64,000 bases of DNA, from NCBI GenBank assembly GCA_020634895.1, contig JACKAV010000003.1:310001-374000 (forward strand), written 5' to 3'. Source of the DNA: Anaerolineales bacterium (GTDB lineage Bacteria > Chloroflexota > Anaerolineae > Anaerolineales > Villigracilaceae). Both the position numbers and the translations under genes were made by a program. Below are positions 15,177 to 24,355 of this stretch, in pieces. Each line of letters starts with the position of its first letter. Position 1 is the first letter of the stretch. The notes beneath the pieces are model-generated. The model did no database searches and was not told the origin of the DNA. It was given only the letters and a program-made list of their open reading frames with translations.

Positions 15177-17969
15177 ATGAACAATCAAATCTCTTTTAAA
15201 GTTAACGGCAAAGATTACTCAGTGGAGCCTGTCGCGGGTGAAACCTTATCGACCCTCCTGCGCGAGCGGCTGAGACTGACAGGCACCAAGATCGGCTGTG
15301 AAGAAGCCGAATGCGGCGCATGCACCGTCCTTGTAAACGGCGAGCCGATGATGTCCTGCGTCTATCCCGCCGAGCGCGCGGACGGCAAGACCATTGTCAC
15401 CATCGAAGGGTTGGCGGAACGCGTCCACAATGAAATGAAATTACACCCGCTGCAGGAAGCCTTTGTTGAACACGGCGCTGTCCAATGCGGATTCTGCATT
15501 CCCGGTCAGATCATGACCGCATACGCCCTGCTCAAGCGCAACCCAGACCCCAACAGTGACGAGATCCGTTTTGCGTTGAAGGATACGCTCTGTCGCTGCG
15601 CGGGCTATCCCTCCATTGAGAATGCCATCCTCGCCGCGGCTCAAGCCTTGCGGACGGGTGAACCGGTCCAGAAGCCGACGCACATCCCAGACTCGATCCA
15701 CGAGCATAAAACGGTTGGACGCAAGCATCTTCGTCCTGAAGCCGTTGAGAAGGTTACTGGCGAAGCTATCTTTACTGATGACCTGAAATTTGACGGCATG
15801 TTATACGCCAAAGCCAGACGCGCAATGATCCCGCACGGCTTCTTGAAGAAACTTGATATTTCCAAAGCCAAAGCGTTAAAGGGTGTGATTGCAGTCCTTA
15901 CTGCAGAAGATGTTCCCGCCGAAAAGAATCACGGCTTGGTCATCTACGACTGGCCCGTGATGGTGGGAGTGGGTGAGCGCGTCCGTTATGTGGGAGATGC
16001 ACTCGCTATCGTTGCCGCAGAAACCCAGGAGATCGCCGAGCAGGCGTCGGCTTTGATCGAGGCGGAGTTCGATCTTCAGCCCGTCATCACCAATCCGGTC
16101 ATGGCGCGTGAAGAGGGCGTTCCCCAACTCCATGAAAAAGGCAATCTGCTCAAACACATCAAGGTTCGCAAAGGTGACATGGATGCGGGTTTCGCCGATG
16201 CCGATGTGATCCTCGAACATACTTTCCACACACCGACCACCGACCATGCTTTCATCGAGCCGGAATGCAGCATTGCCGTGCCGCTGCCCGATGGTCGCAT
16301 GGAAATTTATGTCGGTTCGCAAATTCCATATCAAGACCGCACGCAGGTTGCGCGCGTAATGGGCTGGCCCGAGGAACGTGTCCGCATTGTGGGGCAGTTG
16401 ATGGGCGGCGGTTTCGGCGGCAAGGAAGATGTGATGGGGCAGATCCACAGCGCCATGCTTGCGAACGTCACACAGCGACCGGTGAAGTTATTGTTCGACC
16501 GTCAGGAAAGTTTGACCGTTCACCCGAAGCGTCACGCCACGCAGATCCGCGTGAAGATCGGCGCAAAGAAGGATGGGCGCATCGTTGCTTCGGAAACCGA
16601 ACTTTACGGCGACACCGGCGCGTATGCTTCGCTCGGCGAAAAAGTGATGACCCGCGCAACCACACATTCGGCGGGACCGTACGATATTGAACACGTCCGC
16701 GCCGACTGCTATGCCATGTACACCAACAATCCACCATCGGGCGCGTTCCGCGGTTTCGGCGTCACGCAGTCTGCCTTCGCGGTCGAGTCCATGATGGACA
16801 TGCTCGCCGAAAAATTGGATCTTGATCCGGTTGAACTTCGCCGCATGAATGCGCTTCACGTTGGTAGTTTCACCAATACGGGACAGGAATTGCGCGACTC
16901 GGTCGGCTTGACGGAGTGTATGGATAGGGTCAACGCGGAGATGCACAAGCACACTCCGGCTCCTTTCGCCCCGCGAGTTGACCCGAACAACCCGAACCTG
17001 GTGCGTGCCTGGGGCTTCGCCTCTGCGTATAAGAATACCGGTTTGGGCGGCGGCGCTCCCGATAAATCCGGCGCGGATGTTGAACTTTATGAAGACGGTA
17101 CATTCCAGGTTCGCAGCTCTGCCGCCGAACTCGGTCAGGGACTCGTCACTGTGATGCGATTAACTGTCGCGGAGGAAATGGCGGTCGAACCGGACCAAGT
17201 CCGCGTTCTCGTTATGGACACGGATTTGACCCCTAACGGTGGTCCGACGACAGCGTCCCGCCAGACCTATGTCACTGGCAATGCATCGCGTTATGCGGCA
17301 AAAACCCTGCGCGATGAGATCACTGCCGCGATGGCAGAGAAGTACGATGTCCGCCCCGAGCAGATTCGCTATGAAGGCGGCATTGTCCACGTCAACGGAC
17401 ATTCGATGAGTTACGCCGAAGTCTACAAGGAAATGACCAGCTTGGGTCAACAGCCAAAAGTCCGCTACGAATATGAGGCGCCCAAGACCCAGCCGCTCGG
17501 CACGGGCGGTGACATGCACTTTGCCTTCTCCTTTGCCGCGCAAGCCGCGGAAGTGGAAGTCAACAAGTTGACGGGTGAGGTGCGCGTCTTGAAAGTGATC
17601 GCAGCTAACGACGTCGGCATGGCGGTCAACCCGCTCGGCTTGCAGGGACAGGTCGAAGGCGGTGTGATGATGGGCTTGGGCAACTGCCTCACCGAAGAGT
17701 TCATCGTTCAGGACGGCAATGTGGTCACCGACCATCTCGCCCGATATCGCATCCCCGGCATCATGCTCACACCGGAAATCACCTCCATCATTGTCGAGCA
17801 TCCCACCGCGGAAGGTCCCTACGGCGCGAAGGGAGTTGGCGAAGTTTCCAGCATCCCGACCACGCCCGCCATCACCAACGCCATCTACAACGCCGTCGGC
17901 GTCCGCGTGGACAAATTACCCGTCGATCAGGAAGTGATTGCCCGGGAGTTGTGGGAGCGGGAAGCGTAG
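15177..17969 (+). CDS. Xanthine dehydrogenase family, fused 2Fe-2S and molybdopterin subunits
   Basis: A 930-residue fusion. It oxidises a purine or similar heterocycle at a molybdenum centre and passes electrons through two 2Fe-2S clusters to the FAD subunit. The N-terminal plant-type ferredoxin cluster has Cys41, 46, 49 and 61 (CEEAECGAC...C), and the second cluster has Cys103, 106, 138 and 140 (CGFC...CRC). The Mo domain follows from about residue 185, with GGGFGGKED, the active-site region around AFRGFG, and the C-terminal GAKGVGE carrying the expected catalytic glutamate. The true substrate is uncertain: xanthine is inferred from the purine transporters and could be another azaheterocycle or aldehyde. 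AAGGAAAT supports the ATG at 15177. Confidence 0.92.
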   Translation: MNNQISFKVNGKDYSVEPVAGETLSTLLRERLRLTGTKIGCEEAECGACTVLVNGEPMMSCVYPAERADGKTIVTIEGLAERVHNEMKLHPLQEAFVEHGAVQCGFCIPGQIMTAYALLKRNPDPNSDEIRFALKDTLCRCAGYPSIENAILAAAQALRTGEPVQKPTHIPDSIHEHKTVGRKHLRPEAVEKVTGEAIFTDDLKFDGMLYAKARRAMIPHGFLKKLDISKAKALKGVIAVLTAEDVPAEKNHGLVIYDWPVMVGVGERVRYVGDALAIVAAETQEIAEQASALIEAEFDLQPVITNPVMAREEGVPQLHEKGNLLKHIKVRKGDMDAGFADADVILEHTFHTPTTDHAFIEPECSIAVPLPDGRMEIYVGSQIPYQDRTQVARVMGWPEERVRIVGQLMGGGFGGKEDVMGQIHSAMLANVTQRPVKLLFDRQESLTVHPKRHATQIRVKIGAKKDGRIVASETELYGDTGAYASLGEKVMTRATTHSAGPYDIEHVRADCYAMYTNNPPSGAFRGFGVTQSAFAVESMMDMLAEKLDLDPVELRRMNALHVGSFTNTGQELRDSVGLTECMDRVNAEMHKHTPAPFAPRVDPNNPNLVRAWGFASAYKNTGLGGGAPDKSGADVELYEDGTFQVRSSAAELGQGLVTVMRLTVAEEMAVEPDQVRVLVMDTDLTPNGGPTTASRQTYVTGNASRYAAKTLRDEITAAMAEKYDVRPEQIRYEGGIVHVNGHSMSYAEVYKEMTSLGQQPKVRYEYEAPKTQPLGTGGDMHFAFSFAAQAAEVEVNKLTGEVRVLKVIAANDVGMAVNPLGLQGQVEGGVMMGLGNCLTEEFIVQDGNVVTDHLARYRIPGIMLTPEITSIIVEHPTAEGPYGAKGVGEVSSIPTTPAITNAIYNAVGVRVDKLPVDQEVIARELWEREA

Positions 17970-17988
17970 AAAAAGACAACAGAAAAAG

Positions 17989-18014
17989 AAAAGGACTCTG
18001 CAAAGAGTCCTTTT
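17989..18014 (+). terminator. Rho-independent terminator after the dehydrogenase
   Basis: AAAAGGACTCT (17989-17999) pairs with AGAGTCCTTTT (18004-18014), followed by another T. The A-rich left flank lets it work in the other direction too, for the gene at 18038-18391. Confidence 0.85.
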
Positions 18015-18037
18015 TGGTATTTTGAGGATTCGGTCTT

Positions 18038-18391
18038 CTAATTCACCCAGCGTTCATACTTCCTCCAAAATCGGCGGGCAATTTCACCGGTCATGGTAGC
18101 GATGCGTTCTTCGTTCTGCTCGCTGATCATCATGCCCTTGCGAGTCAAGACCCAGTCGAAGATCAGGTGCTGGATCTCGTGCGCGACCAACTCATGCGCC
18201 AGGGGGGTGAAGTTCAACTCGCTCAGGTAGATATAGCCGAAAAGTCCCTTCCGCTGCCTGCGAACCTCTGCCGCGATGTAGTACGCGTAACATTGATTCT
18301 TGCGCTTGAAACGGGTGGGATCGTCGGCTACATAGACATTGAACCATTGCTGGTTGTTGTTGAAATGGACACGGAAAGCAGGTTTGCTCAT
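18038..18391 (-). CDS. Small HExxH putative zinc metallopeptidase-like protein
   Basis: A 117-residue protein that I cannot place in a named family. Residues 66-75 read HELVAHEIQH, so HExxH (HEIQH, His71/Glu72/His75) is intact. A downstream acidic helix (NEERIATMTGEI, 94-105) could give the third zinc ligand as Glu94 or Glu95, as in gluzincin-like minimal peptidases. No signal peptide or membrane segment is present. The C-terminus is Arg/Trp-rich. It stands alone between two unrelated operons. A protease role is inferred only from the motif; it could equally be a non-catalytic metal protein. Confidence 0.7.
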   Translation of the reverse strand: MSKPAFRVHFNNNQQWFNVYVADDPTRFKRKNQCYAYYIAAEVRRQRKGLFGYIYLSELNFTPLAHELVAHEIQHLIFDWVLTRKGMMISEQNEERIATMTGEIARRFWRKYERWVN

Positions 18392-18755
18392 TTCAGGGTT
18401 CCTTTTGGAATGTTGACGTGCGACATTATATGTCTATTTTTTCTGGGGGGCGATTTTTTAACGTTAAAAAATCGCGGGTTTTTGCATCCTTGAAAGCGGG
18501 GAATTGCCGCAGTTCCTAAAGGCTTCAAACCATAAATTCAGGCAGAGTTTGCGTGTAGTCAAATTAAAGTGGTATTTGGTTATCTGGGAAACTCATCAAT
18601 AAAATTTCATAAGACAATAACTTTTTGACATATGTATCAATTTGAGACTAATGAAATACCTAAAACTCTCCCAAACATTGAAACGGTTTTCATCCTTTGG
18701 GGGCATTTTGGGTCTATCAACATATCGGGTAAAATTAAACATCAAAGAGGAAACA
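18392..18755. other. 364-base intergenic region
   Basis: No gene is seen here. It contains a 26-bp perfect palindrome (18450-18475), AT-rich sequence that should hold the promoter of the HExxH gene, and a -10-like TAAAAT (18730-18735) upstream of threonine synthase. A TTGACA at about 18626 has no correctly spaced -10 box. Confidence 0.6.
18450..18475. repeat. 26-bp perfect palindrome
   Basis: GCGATTTTTTAAC is followed directly by its exact reverse complement, with no loop. It lies 58 bases upstream of the HExxH gene on the other strand and about 280 bases before thrC. With no spacer it resembles a dimeric-repressor operator. The T6/A6 tracts could also make it a bidirectional terminator stem. 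Confidence 0.7.
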
Positions 18756-20024
18756 ATGAATAAATTCAACGGCTATCGTTGTTCTATTTGCGGCACCGAA
18801 TATCTGCCCGGGCAGGTCACTTATACATGTCCGAAAGACGGCGGAAATCTGGATGTGGTCCTTGATTACGATGCGATCAAAAAGAAATTCCATCCCGAGG
18901 ATATAAAATCGCGAACGGACTTTTCGCTATGGAGATACCTGCCGCTGCTGCCGGTCAATGAACCCGCAGGGAGTTCCACGCCTCTGCACGCCGCAGGCTG
19001 GACCCCGGTCTTTGCCCTGCCGCGATTGGCGGAAAAACTAGGCTTGAAGCATCTCTGGCTCAAGGATGAATCGCGCAATCCCACAGCCTCCTTCAAGGAC
19101 AGGGCGAGCGCCCTCGTAGTGACTCGCGCGCGCGAGCTAAAATCTGAAATTGTGGTCACCGCTTCGACGGGAAATGCCGGGGCGGCGCTGGCGGGCATGG
19201 CGGCAGCGGTGGGACAAAAGGCTGTCATCTTCGCGCCCAAGTCCGCGCCGCAGGCGAAGGTGGCGCAATTGCTCATCTTTGGCGCCAAGGTCATTCTCGT
19301 GGATGGTACGTATGACGATGCCTTCGATCTGACGGTCAAGGCGTCGAATGAGTTTGGCTGGTATTGCCGGAACACTGGCTACAATCCGTTCACATTGGAA
19401 GGCAAAAAGACCGCTGCCTTTGAAATATGGGAATGGTGGATCGAAGCTCATCGTGATTGGCATAAGAAAGACGGCGAATTGGACAGCCACACTCCGCTGA
19501 CGATCTTTGTCTCGGTGGGGGATGGCAATATTATTTCGGGCATTCATAAAGGTTTCAAAGACCTGCTTGCTCTGGGCTGGATTCCCAATATGCCGCGCAT
19601 TATTGGTGTGCAGGCAGAGGGCTCGGCGGCAATAGCAAATGCCTTTCACGCCGGAAACGAAACAATACAGCCCGTCTCTGCCACAACGATAGCGGATAGT
19701 ATTTCCGTTGACCTGCCGAGGGATGGAATCCGCGCGGTGCGGGCGGCGACTCATACGGATGGAACATACATCACTGTATCCGACGATGAGATCATCAAAG
19801 CGATCGCGGAATTGGGGACGATGGGAATCTTCGCCGAACCGGCTGGGGCGGCCGCCTACGCCGGACTGGTCAAAGGGGCAAGCCTGGGCGTGGTTGGAAG
19901 CGAAGCGCCTGTCTTGGTCATGAACACGGGCAGCGGGCTTAAGGATGTCCGCGCGGCGCTGCAGGCAGTCCAATCCGCTCCGGTGATTGAGCCAACTTTA
20001 GAGGCAGTCAAAAAGGTGTTATGA
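18756..20024 (+). CDS. thrC: Threonine synthase (PLP-dependent)
   Basis: Converts O-phosphohomoserine to threonine and phosphate with pyridoxal phosphate in the cytoplasm. It has 422 residues. An N-terminal zinc-ribbon-like stretch (CSICGTEYLPGQVTYTCPKDGG) is typical of this branch of threonine synthases. The PLP lysine is in NPTASFKDRAS (about residue 115), the phosphate-binding loop is ASTGNAGAALAG, and VFVSVGDG-type and MNTGSGLKD segments follow. The ATG at 18756 is chosen because AGAGG precedes it and the zinc ribbon starts there. The last four bases overlap the next gene (ATGA). Confidence 0.92.
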   Translation: MNKFNGYRCSICGTEYLPGQVTYTCPKDGGNLDVVLDYDAIKKKFHPEDIKSRTDFSLWRYLPLLPVNEPAGSSTPLHAAGWTPVFALPRLAEKLGLKHLWLKDESRNPTASFKDRASALVVTRARELKSEIVVTASTGNAGAALAGMAAAVGQKAVIFAPKSAPQAKVAQLLIFGAKVILVDGTYDDAFDLTVKASNEFGWYCRNTGYNPFTLEGKKTAAFEIWEWWIEAHRDWHKKDGELDSHTPLTIFVSVGDGNIISGIHKGFKDLLALGWIPNMPRIIGVQAEGSAAIANAFHAGNETIQPVSATTIADSISVDLPRDGIRAVRAATHTDGTYITVSDDEIIKAIAELGTMGIFAEPAGAAAYAGLVKGASLGVVGSEAPVLVMNTGSGLKDVRAALQAVQSAPVIEPTLEAVKKVL

Positions 20025-21181
20025 AAAAAACAGCTCAGGATTGGAGTCCGTCTTTTCGGTACACTATGGGGATCGTCGTTTTTATTGGTATTGCGGCGTT
20101 GTTGATCTATGCGCGCGAAGCGGTGCGGATGTTGGTGATCGCGGGCTTCATAGCCTATCTGATCAGCCCGGCTGTAAAGTTCGTCATGGAGCGGACGAAA
20201 GCCACGCGCATTATGGCTGTGAATGTTGTTTATTTTTCTGCATTGATCGTGATGATCGGCGTGCCAAGTGTGCTTACCCCGATCTTCTTCGATGAGATCC
20301 AACTTGTAGGGCAGGATTTGCTCGATCTTTCCAATCAGATCAATACGTTTCTATCGAGCCCGATCAATATTGCAGGATATGTGATCCATCTTGAACAATT
20401 GGGCGCAAGCCTTTCGAACTTTCAGGGAAATTTGTTGACGCCTCTGCCGGAAGAGATGCTGGCGTTGATCGAATCGACATCCATCAATGCGTTATGGATT
20501 TTGGTGATCCTTACCAGTGTTCATCTGTATATGACGGAATGGCCCAAGATCAGCAAATGGTTGATCGAACTTGCGCCGGAGCCGTATCAGGGTGAAGTGA
20601 AAGAGTTGTACGACCGTTTGCGGAATGTGTGGGTGGCATACCTGCGCGGACAGATCGTGCTGATGCTGGTGGTCGGCGTGGTGTTTACGATTGCCTGGCT
20701 GGTGATCGGCATTCCCGGCGCGTTGGTTTTGGGTATGATCGCGGGTCTCTTCACGCTGGTTCCCGATGTTGGTCCCTTGATCGCGGCGGCGCTTGCTGTG
20801 GGCGTTGCCCTGTTGGAAGGTTCAACCTGGATACCACTCTCGAATTTTTGGGTGGCTGGCATTACTGCCGCCGCATATTTTGTGCTTATCAGTCTTAAGA
20901 ATTTTTTTGTGCGCCCCATTATCATGGGACGCAGCCTGCATATGAACGAGGGATTGGTCTTTATCGCCATTATCATTGCCACCATTTTGGGCGGCATTAT
21001 GGGTGCGCTTTTGATCGTTCCGGTTCTGGCGTCTGTGGCTGTCATCATGGAATATTTGCGCCGCCGCATTCTGGGACTTTCACCATTTGAAGATGGGTTG
21101 GGAGAACAATTCCGACCCCCGCCCGAAAAATATAAAGAGAAAAAGATAAAACCTCCGAAAAAGGATAAACGGAAATCATAA
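20021..21181 (+). CDS. AI-2E family transporter (PerM-like membrane protein)
   Basis: A 386-residue inner-membrane protein with about seven to eight helices arranged as in the AI-2E exporter/PerM family: two to three N-terminal helices, a long amphipathic middle region (about 75-190), then a helix-rich C-terminal half with LIGIPGALVLGMIAGLFTLVPDVGP-type residues near 230. Members export small molecules or exchange ions, and the actual substrate cannot be predicted. The C-terminal tail is very basic (KEKKIKPPKKDKRKS). It overlaps thrC by four bases, but a functional tie to threonine synthesis is not known. Confidence 0.85.
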   Translation: MKKTAQDWSPSFRYTMGIVVFIGIAALLIYAREAVRMLVIAGFIAYLISPAVKFVMERTKATRIMAVNVVYFSALIVMIGVPSVLTPIFFDEIQLVGQDLLDLSNQINTFLSSPINIAGYVIHLEQLGASLSNFQGNLLTPLPEEMLALIESTSINALWILVILTSVHLYMTEWPKISKWLIELAPEPYQGEVKELYDRLRNVWVAYLRGQIVLMLVVGVVFTIAWLVIGIPGALVLGMIAGLFTLVPDVGPLIAAALAVGVALLEGSTWIPLSNFWVAGITAAAYFVLISLKNFFVRPIIMGRSLHMNEGLVFIAIIIATILGGIMGALLIVPVLASVAVIMEYLRRRILGLSPFEDGLGEQFRPPPEKYKEKKIKPPKKDKRKS

Positions 21182-21184
21182 CTT

Positions 21185-22114
21185 ATGAAGATCACATATT
21201 CTATTGTTGTGCCGGTCTTTAACGAGATCGAAAGCCTTCCCGAAATGTATCGACGTGTAAAGGAAGTGATGGATGCAAATGGAGAACCGTGGGAACTCAT
21301 CATTGTGGATGACGGCTCCACCGACGGTTCCACTGATAAGATAATGGAATTGGCGAAAGCGGATAAGACTATTCGCCCGGTGATCTTTGCACGGAATTTC
21401 GGTCACCAGATCGCCATCACTGCCGGGTGGGATTACGCGCGCGGTGACGCGGTTGTCATCATCGATGCTGACTTACAGGACCCGCCCGAAGTTATTTTGG
21501 ACCTTGCCCAAAAATGGAAGGAAGGATATGAAGTCGTCTATGCGGTTCGCGGCGAACGTGAAGGCGAATCCTGGTTTAAGTTGTGGACCGCTTCGCTTTT
21601 CTATCGCCTGATCTATCGCATTACCGACGTGAAAATCCCCGTCGATACCGGCGACTTCCGCTTGATGGACCGTAAAGTGGTGAACGTGCTCAAACAAATG
21701 AAAGAACGCCACCGCTTTCCGCGCGGCATGTCGGCTTGGGTTGGGTTCAAACAGGTCGGCGTAACGTACAACCGCGCCGCCCGCCATGCTGGTGTTACAA
21801 AATATCCGTTCAAGAAGATGCTGCGTTTGGCGACGAACGCCATTACAGGCTTCTCTTATTTTCCCTTGCAGGTGGCTACTTTCTTCGGTTTTGTGTCGGC
21901 GGGTATTTCCATTCTCGCCATTCCAGTTGTTGCAGTTTTGCGCCTTGCCGGTTCGCATTTTTTCGAGGGACAGACCACCACATTGATTTCGGTGTTATTC
22001 CTGGGCGGGGTGCAATTGATCTCGCTGGGCATCCTTGGCGAATACGTCGGTCGTCTCTATGATGAAGCCAAAGGCAGACCGCTGTATATCGTCCGTGAAG
22101 CGCCGGAAGATTAG
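21185..22114 (+). CDS. Family 2 glycosyltransferase, polyprenol-phosphate type (DPM1/GtrB/ArnC-like)
   Basis: Transfers a sugar from a nucleotide donor to a polyprenyl phosphate at the inner leaflet of the membrane. It has 309 residues. The GT-A catalytic domain (about 1-225) shows SIVVPVFNE at the start, VDDGSTDGS, the metal-binding DADLQDPPE and the DTGDFRLMDR segment. Two C-terminal membrane helices (about 230-300) match GtrB/DPM1 relatives. It starts four bases after the AI-2E gene stop. The likely end of transcription is the hairpin at 22137. Confidence 0.9.
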   Translation: MKITYSIVVPVFNEIESLPEMYRRVKEVMDANGEPWELIIVDDGSTDGSTDKIMELAKADKTIRPVIFARNFGHQIAITAGWDYARGDAVVIIDADLQDPPEVILDLAQKWKEGYEVVYAVRGEREGESWFKLWTASLFYRLIYRITDVKIPVDTGDFRLMDRKVVNVLKQMKERHRFPRGMSAWVGFKQVGVTYNRAARHAGVTKYPFKKMLRLATNAITGFSYFPLQVATFFGFVSAGISILAIPVVAVLRLAGSHFFEGQTTTLISVLFLGGVQLISLGILGEYVGRLYDEAKGRPLYIVREAPED

Positions 22115-22136
22115 TTCTTGATTTTGTAATATGTGT

Positions 22137-22176
22137 GCCGTTGGGTGTTTCTCTAAAATATCCAACGGCTTTTTTT
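22137..22176 (+). terminator. Rho-independent terminator
   Basis: GCCGTTGG (22137-22144) pairs with CCAACGGC (22162-22169), followed by a run of seven T. It ends the thrC-transporter-glycosyltransferase operon. A TAAAAT in the loop may start the MATE gene. Confidence 0.85.
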
Positions 22177-22184
22177 CAACTCCC

Positions 22185-23543
22185 ATGTCCCTCTCCTTTC
22201 TAAAAGACCGCGCTTTTCTGCGCGAAATGCTCACGATCGCGATTCCGATTTCATTTCAACAACTCATCAATGCTTCTCTCAACATGATCGATGTCATCAT
22301 GGTGGGACAGTTGGGCGAGGCTTCCATTGCCGCGTTGGGGTTGTCGAATCAGGTTTTCTTCGTCTTCATTCTTTTGCTGTTTGGTCTCACCAGCGGCATG
22401 GCGATCTTCACCGCCCAATTCTGGGGCAAGCAGGAGATCGAACCGATTCGAAAAGTGACCGGGATGAGCATTCTCATCACGTCTTTGATCGCATTGGTCT
22501 TTATGCTTGCCGCTGTGTTTGCGCCTCATGTTGTTCTCGGTTTTTACACCAAAGACCGCGAAGTCATCGACATTGGCGTTTCCTATCTGCGCATCGTCGG
22601 CTTGTCCTATATCCCGGTCGCCATTGCCACATCCTATATCGCAACCTTGCGGAGCATTCAATTCGTCAAACTAACAGTGATCGCCACCGTGTCCGCGCTT
22701 ATCTTTAAGACGATACTCGGATATGTCCTGATCTTTGGGATTGGCGGATTGCCCGCACTTGGAGTTCGCGGCGCCGCCATTGGCACCGCCTCCGGCTGGA
22801 CCTTGGAACTGCTCCTCATCCTGATCTTTGTCTACGCTCAGAAGACTCCGCTGGCTGCCAATCCCCTGACCTTTTTCTCATTTGACGTGACCTTCCTTGG
22901 TCGAGTCCTTAAAACCACTTTGCCTGCTTTGGCAAATGAGATGTTTTGGTCGCTTGGCATTACCACTTACAATGCCATCTATGCCCATATCGGCACGGAT
23001 TCGATTGCCGCGATCAACGTCAACGCGACCATTGAGGAATTGGGCTTTGTCGTCTTTATGGGGCTTGGCAACGCCTGCGCCGTCATGGTGGGGAACCGTA
23101 TCGGTGCAGGTAGAAAAGATGAAGCGTACGAAACTGTCCGCCGCGTGGTGATTCTGAGCGTACTCTCAGCCTGGATGGTTGGATTAATCGTGGTGTCCAT
23201 GCGTGATGCGGTGGTCAATCTGTACAGCTTGTCTCCAGAAGGCGAATATAACGTCCGCATGTTGATGCTGATGATGGCGCTCGTCCTGTGGGTCCGTATG
23301 TTCAACTTCTCGACTTTTATTGGCGCCTTGCGGGCAGGCGGTGACACAAGGTTTGCGCTCATCATGGAACTTTGTTCCATCTGGCTGATCGGTGTTCCGG
23401 CGGCGTATGTTGGGGCGTTCGTTCTACATCTACCCGTTTATTATGTCTATCTCATGGTGGCGCTGGAGGAAATTGCCAAAGCCTTTTTCAGCGGATGGCG
23501 GGTCCGTTCGAGGAAGTGGATCCATGACCTGGTCAGCGCGTAG
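22185..23543 (+). CDS. MATE family efflux transporter
   Basis: A cation-coupled multidrug/toxin exporter of 452 residues with twelve predicted helices in two six-helix halves. Family features include IPISFQQLINASLNMIDVIM near the N-terminus, where MATE proteins have their conserved P-x-x-x-x-x-L-x-x-x-x-x-x-D/V pattern, and GxxxAAxxG-type repeats. The ATG at 22185 is chosen because the upstream in-frame ATG (22131) would start inside the terminator of the preceding gene. The gene is transcribed alone and ends at a strong bidirectional hairpin. Confidence 0.9.
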   Translation: MSLSFLKDRAFLREMLTIAIPISFQQLINASLNMIDVIMVGQLGEASIAALGLSNQVFFVFILLLFGLTSGMAIFTAQFWGKQEIEPIRKVTGMSILITSLIALVFMLAAVFAPHVVLGFYTKDREVIDIGVSYLRIVGLSYIPVAIATSYIATLRSIQFVKLTVIATVSALIFKTILGYVLIFGIGGLPALGVRGAAIGTASGWTLELLLILIFVYAQKTPLAANPLTFFSFDVTFLGRVLKTTLPALANEMFWSLGITTYNAIYAHIGTDSIAAINVNATIEELGFVVFMGLGNACAVMVGNRIGAGRKDEAYETVRRVVILSVLSAWMVGLIVVSMRDAVVNLYSLSPEGEYNVRMLMLMMALVLWVRMFNFSTFIGALRAGGDTRFALIMELCSIWLIGVPAAYVGAFVLHLPVYYVYLMVALEEIAKAFFSGWRVRSRKWIHDLVSA

Positions 23544-23550
23544 AGGCGAG

Positions 23551-23586
23551 AATCAAAACGGGACATTTCAATGTCCCGTTTTGATT
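23551..23586. terminator. Bidirectional terminator between convergent genes
   Basis: A perfect 16-bp stem AATCAAAACGGGACAT with loop TTCA and the matching right arm. T/A tracts on both sides allow termination for the MATE gene (plus) and the DedA gene (minus). Confidence 0.88.
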
Positions 23587-23590
23587 TATC

Positions 23591-24247
23591 CTAATCCATT
23601 TCAATTTTTACTGGAACCGCTTTCTTTTTCATCCACAATTGCCAGATGAGGAAACCCGTCCCTGCAAGTACGGCTGTTGCCAGCGCATACGGCGCAGCTT
23701 GCTTGACGATGCCGCTAAGAATGTGCCATTCATGCCCAAGGAAATAACCTGCGCCTATAAATATCGTACACCAGATATACGAGCCGATAAAAGTGGCAGC
23801 TGCGAAGACGGGGTAGGAGAGTCCCGTAAGCCCGGCTGGAATGGCAACCAGTGTGCGGATGCCGGGCAGCAGCCTTCCGAAGAAGATGAAGCCAACACCG
23901 TACTTTTCTGCCATGCCTTCCACACGCTGAATGTGACGTGTATCGATGCGGAATATTTTTGCCGCGCGCTGTACCACGGGACGCCCGCCCAGACGCGCCG
24001 CCCAATACATCAGTGACGCGCCGATGACACTACCGATGGCGGCAAATAACCCGCCGAGGAACACTGTGGAAAAAGGGAGGTTGTGTGCTTCGATCAGCAT
24101 CCAACCGGCAAAGCCGAGCACTACTTCGCTGGGAGTAAGTCCCGTTGCGTTCTCGATGACCATGACAAGGGTAACCCCCAGCCATCCGAGTTCTTCATAA
24201 ATAAATTGCAATGCGTTCAGTATGGTTGTTTCAAGTTGATCGATCAT
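23591..24247 (-). CDS. DedA family membrane protein
   Basis: A 218-residue inner-membrane protein of the DedA/VTT superfamily, linked in other bacteria to lipid scrambling, undecaprenyl-phosphate recycling and membrane homeostasis. About five to six hydrophobic segments are present. Family motifs: ENATGLTPSEVVLGFAGW near residue 32 and FFGRLLPGIRTLVAIPAGL near residue 120, the F-x-G-R-x-x-P-x-x-R signature. It follows the carotenoid block in the same direction but is separated by about 110 bases with palindromes, so it may have its own promoter. Confidence 0.9.
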   Translation of the reverse strand: MIDQLETTILNALQFIYEELGWLGVTLVMVIENATGLTPSEVVLGFAGWMLIEAHNLPFSTVFLGGLFAAIGSVIGASLMYWAARLGGRPVVQRAAKIFRIDTRHIQRVEGMAEKYGVGFIFFGRLLPGIRTLVAIPAGLTGLSYPVFAAATFIGSYIWCTIFIGAGYFLGHEWHILSGIVKQAAPYALATAVLAGTGFLIWQLWMKKKAVPVKIEMD

Positions 24248-24273
24248 GTCTCTCTCATCTCTAAGTTGGGTTG

Positions 24274-24293
24274 GTAATATTTGCCGATATTAC
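24274..24293. repeat. Inverted repeat upstream of the DedA gene
   Basis: GTAATAT (24274-24280) and ATATTAC (24287-24293) are separated by six bases, 27 bases upstream of the DedA start. It could be an operator overlapping the promoter. No regulator can be named. Confidence 0.35.
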
Positions 24294-24337
24294 GCGATAT
24301 AGTTAAATGGTTGTTTAATTTCGATTAGAGGGGGATG

Positions 24338-24355
24338 AATCAACTTAAGTTGATT
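24338..24355. repeat. 18-bp perfect palindrome after the lycopene cyclase stop
   Basis: AATCAACTTAAGTTGATT directly abuts the TGA stop of the cyclase gene (minus strand). It could serve as a terminator stem for the carotenoid operon, though no T-run follows, or as a protein-binding site. Confidence 0.45.
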
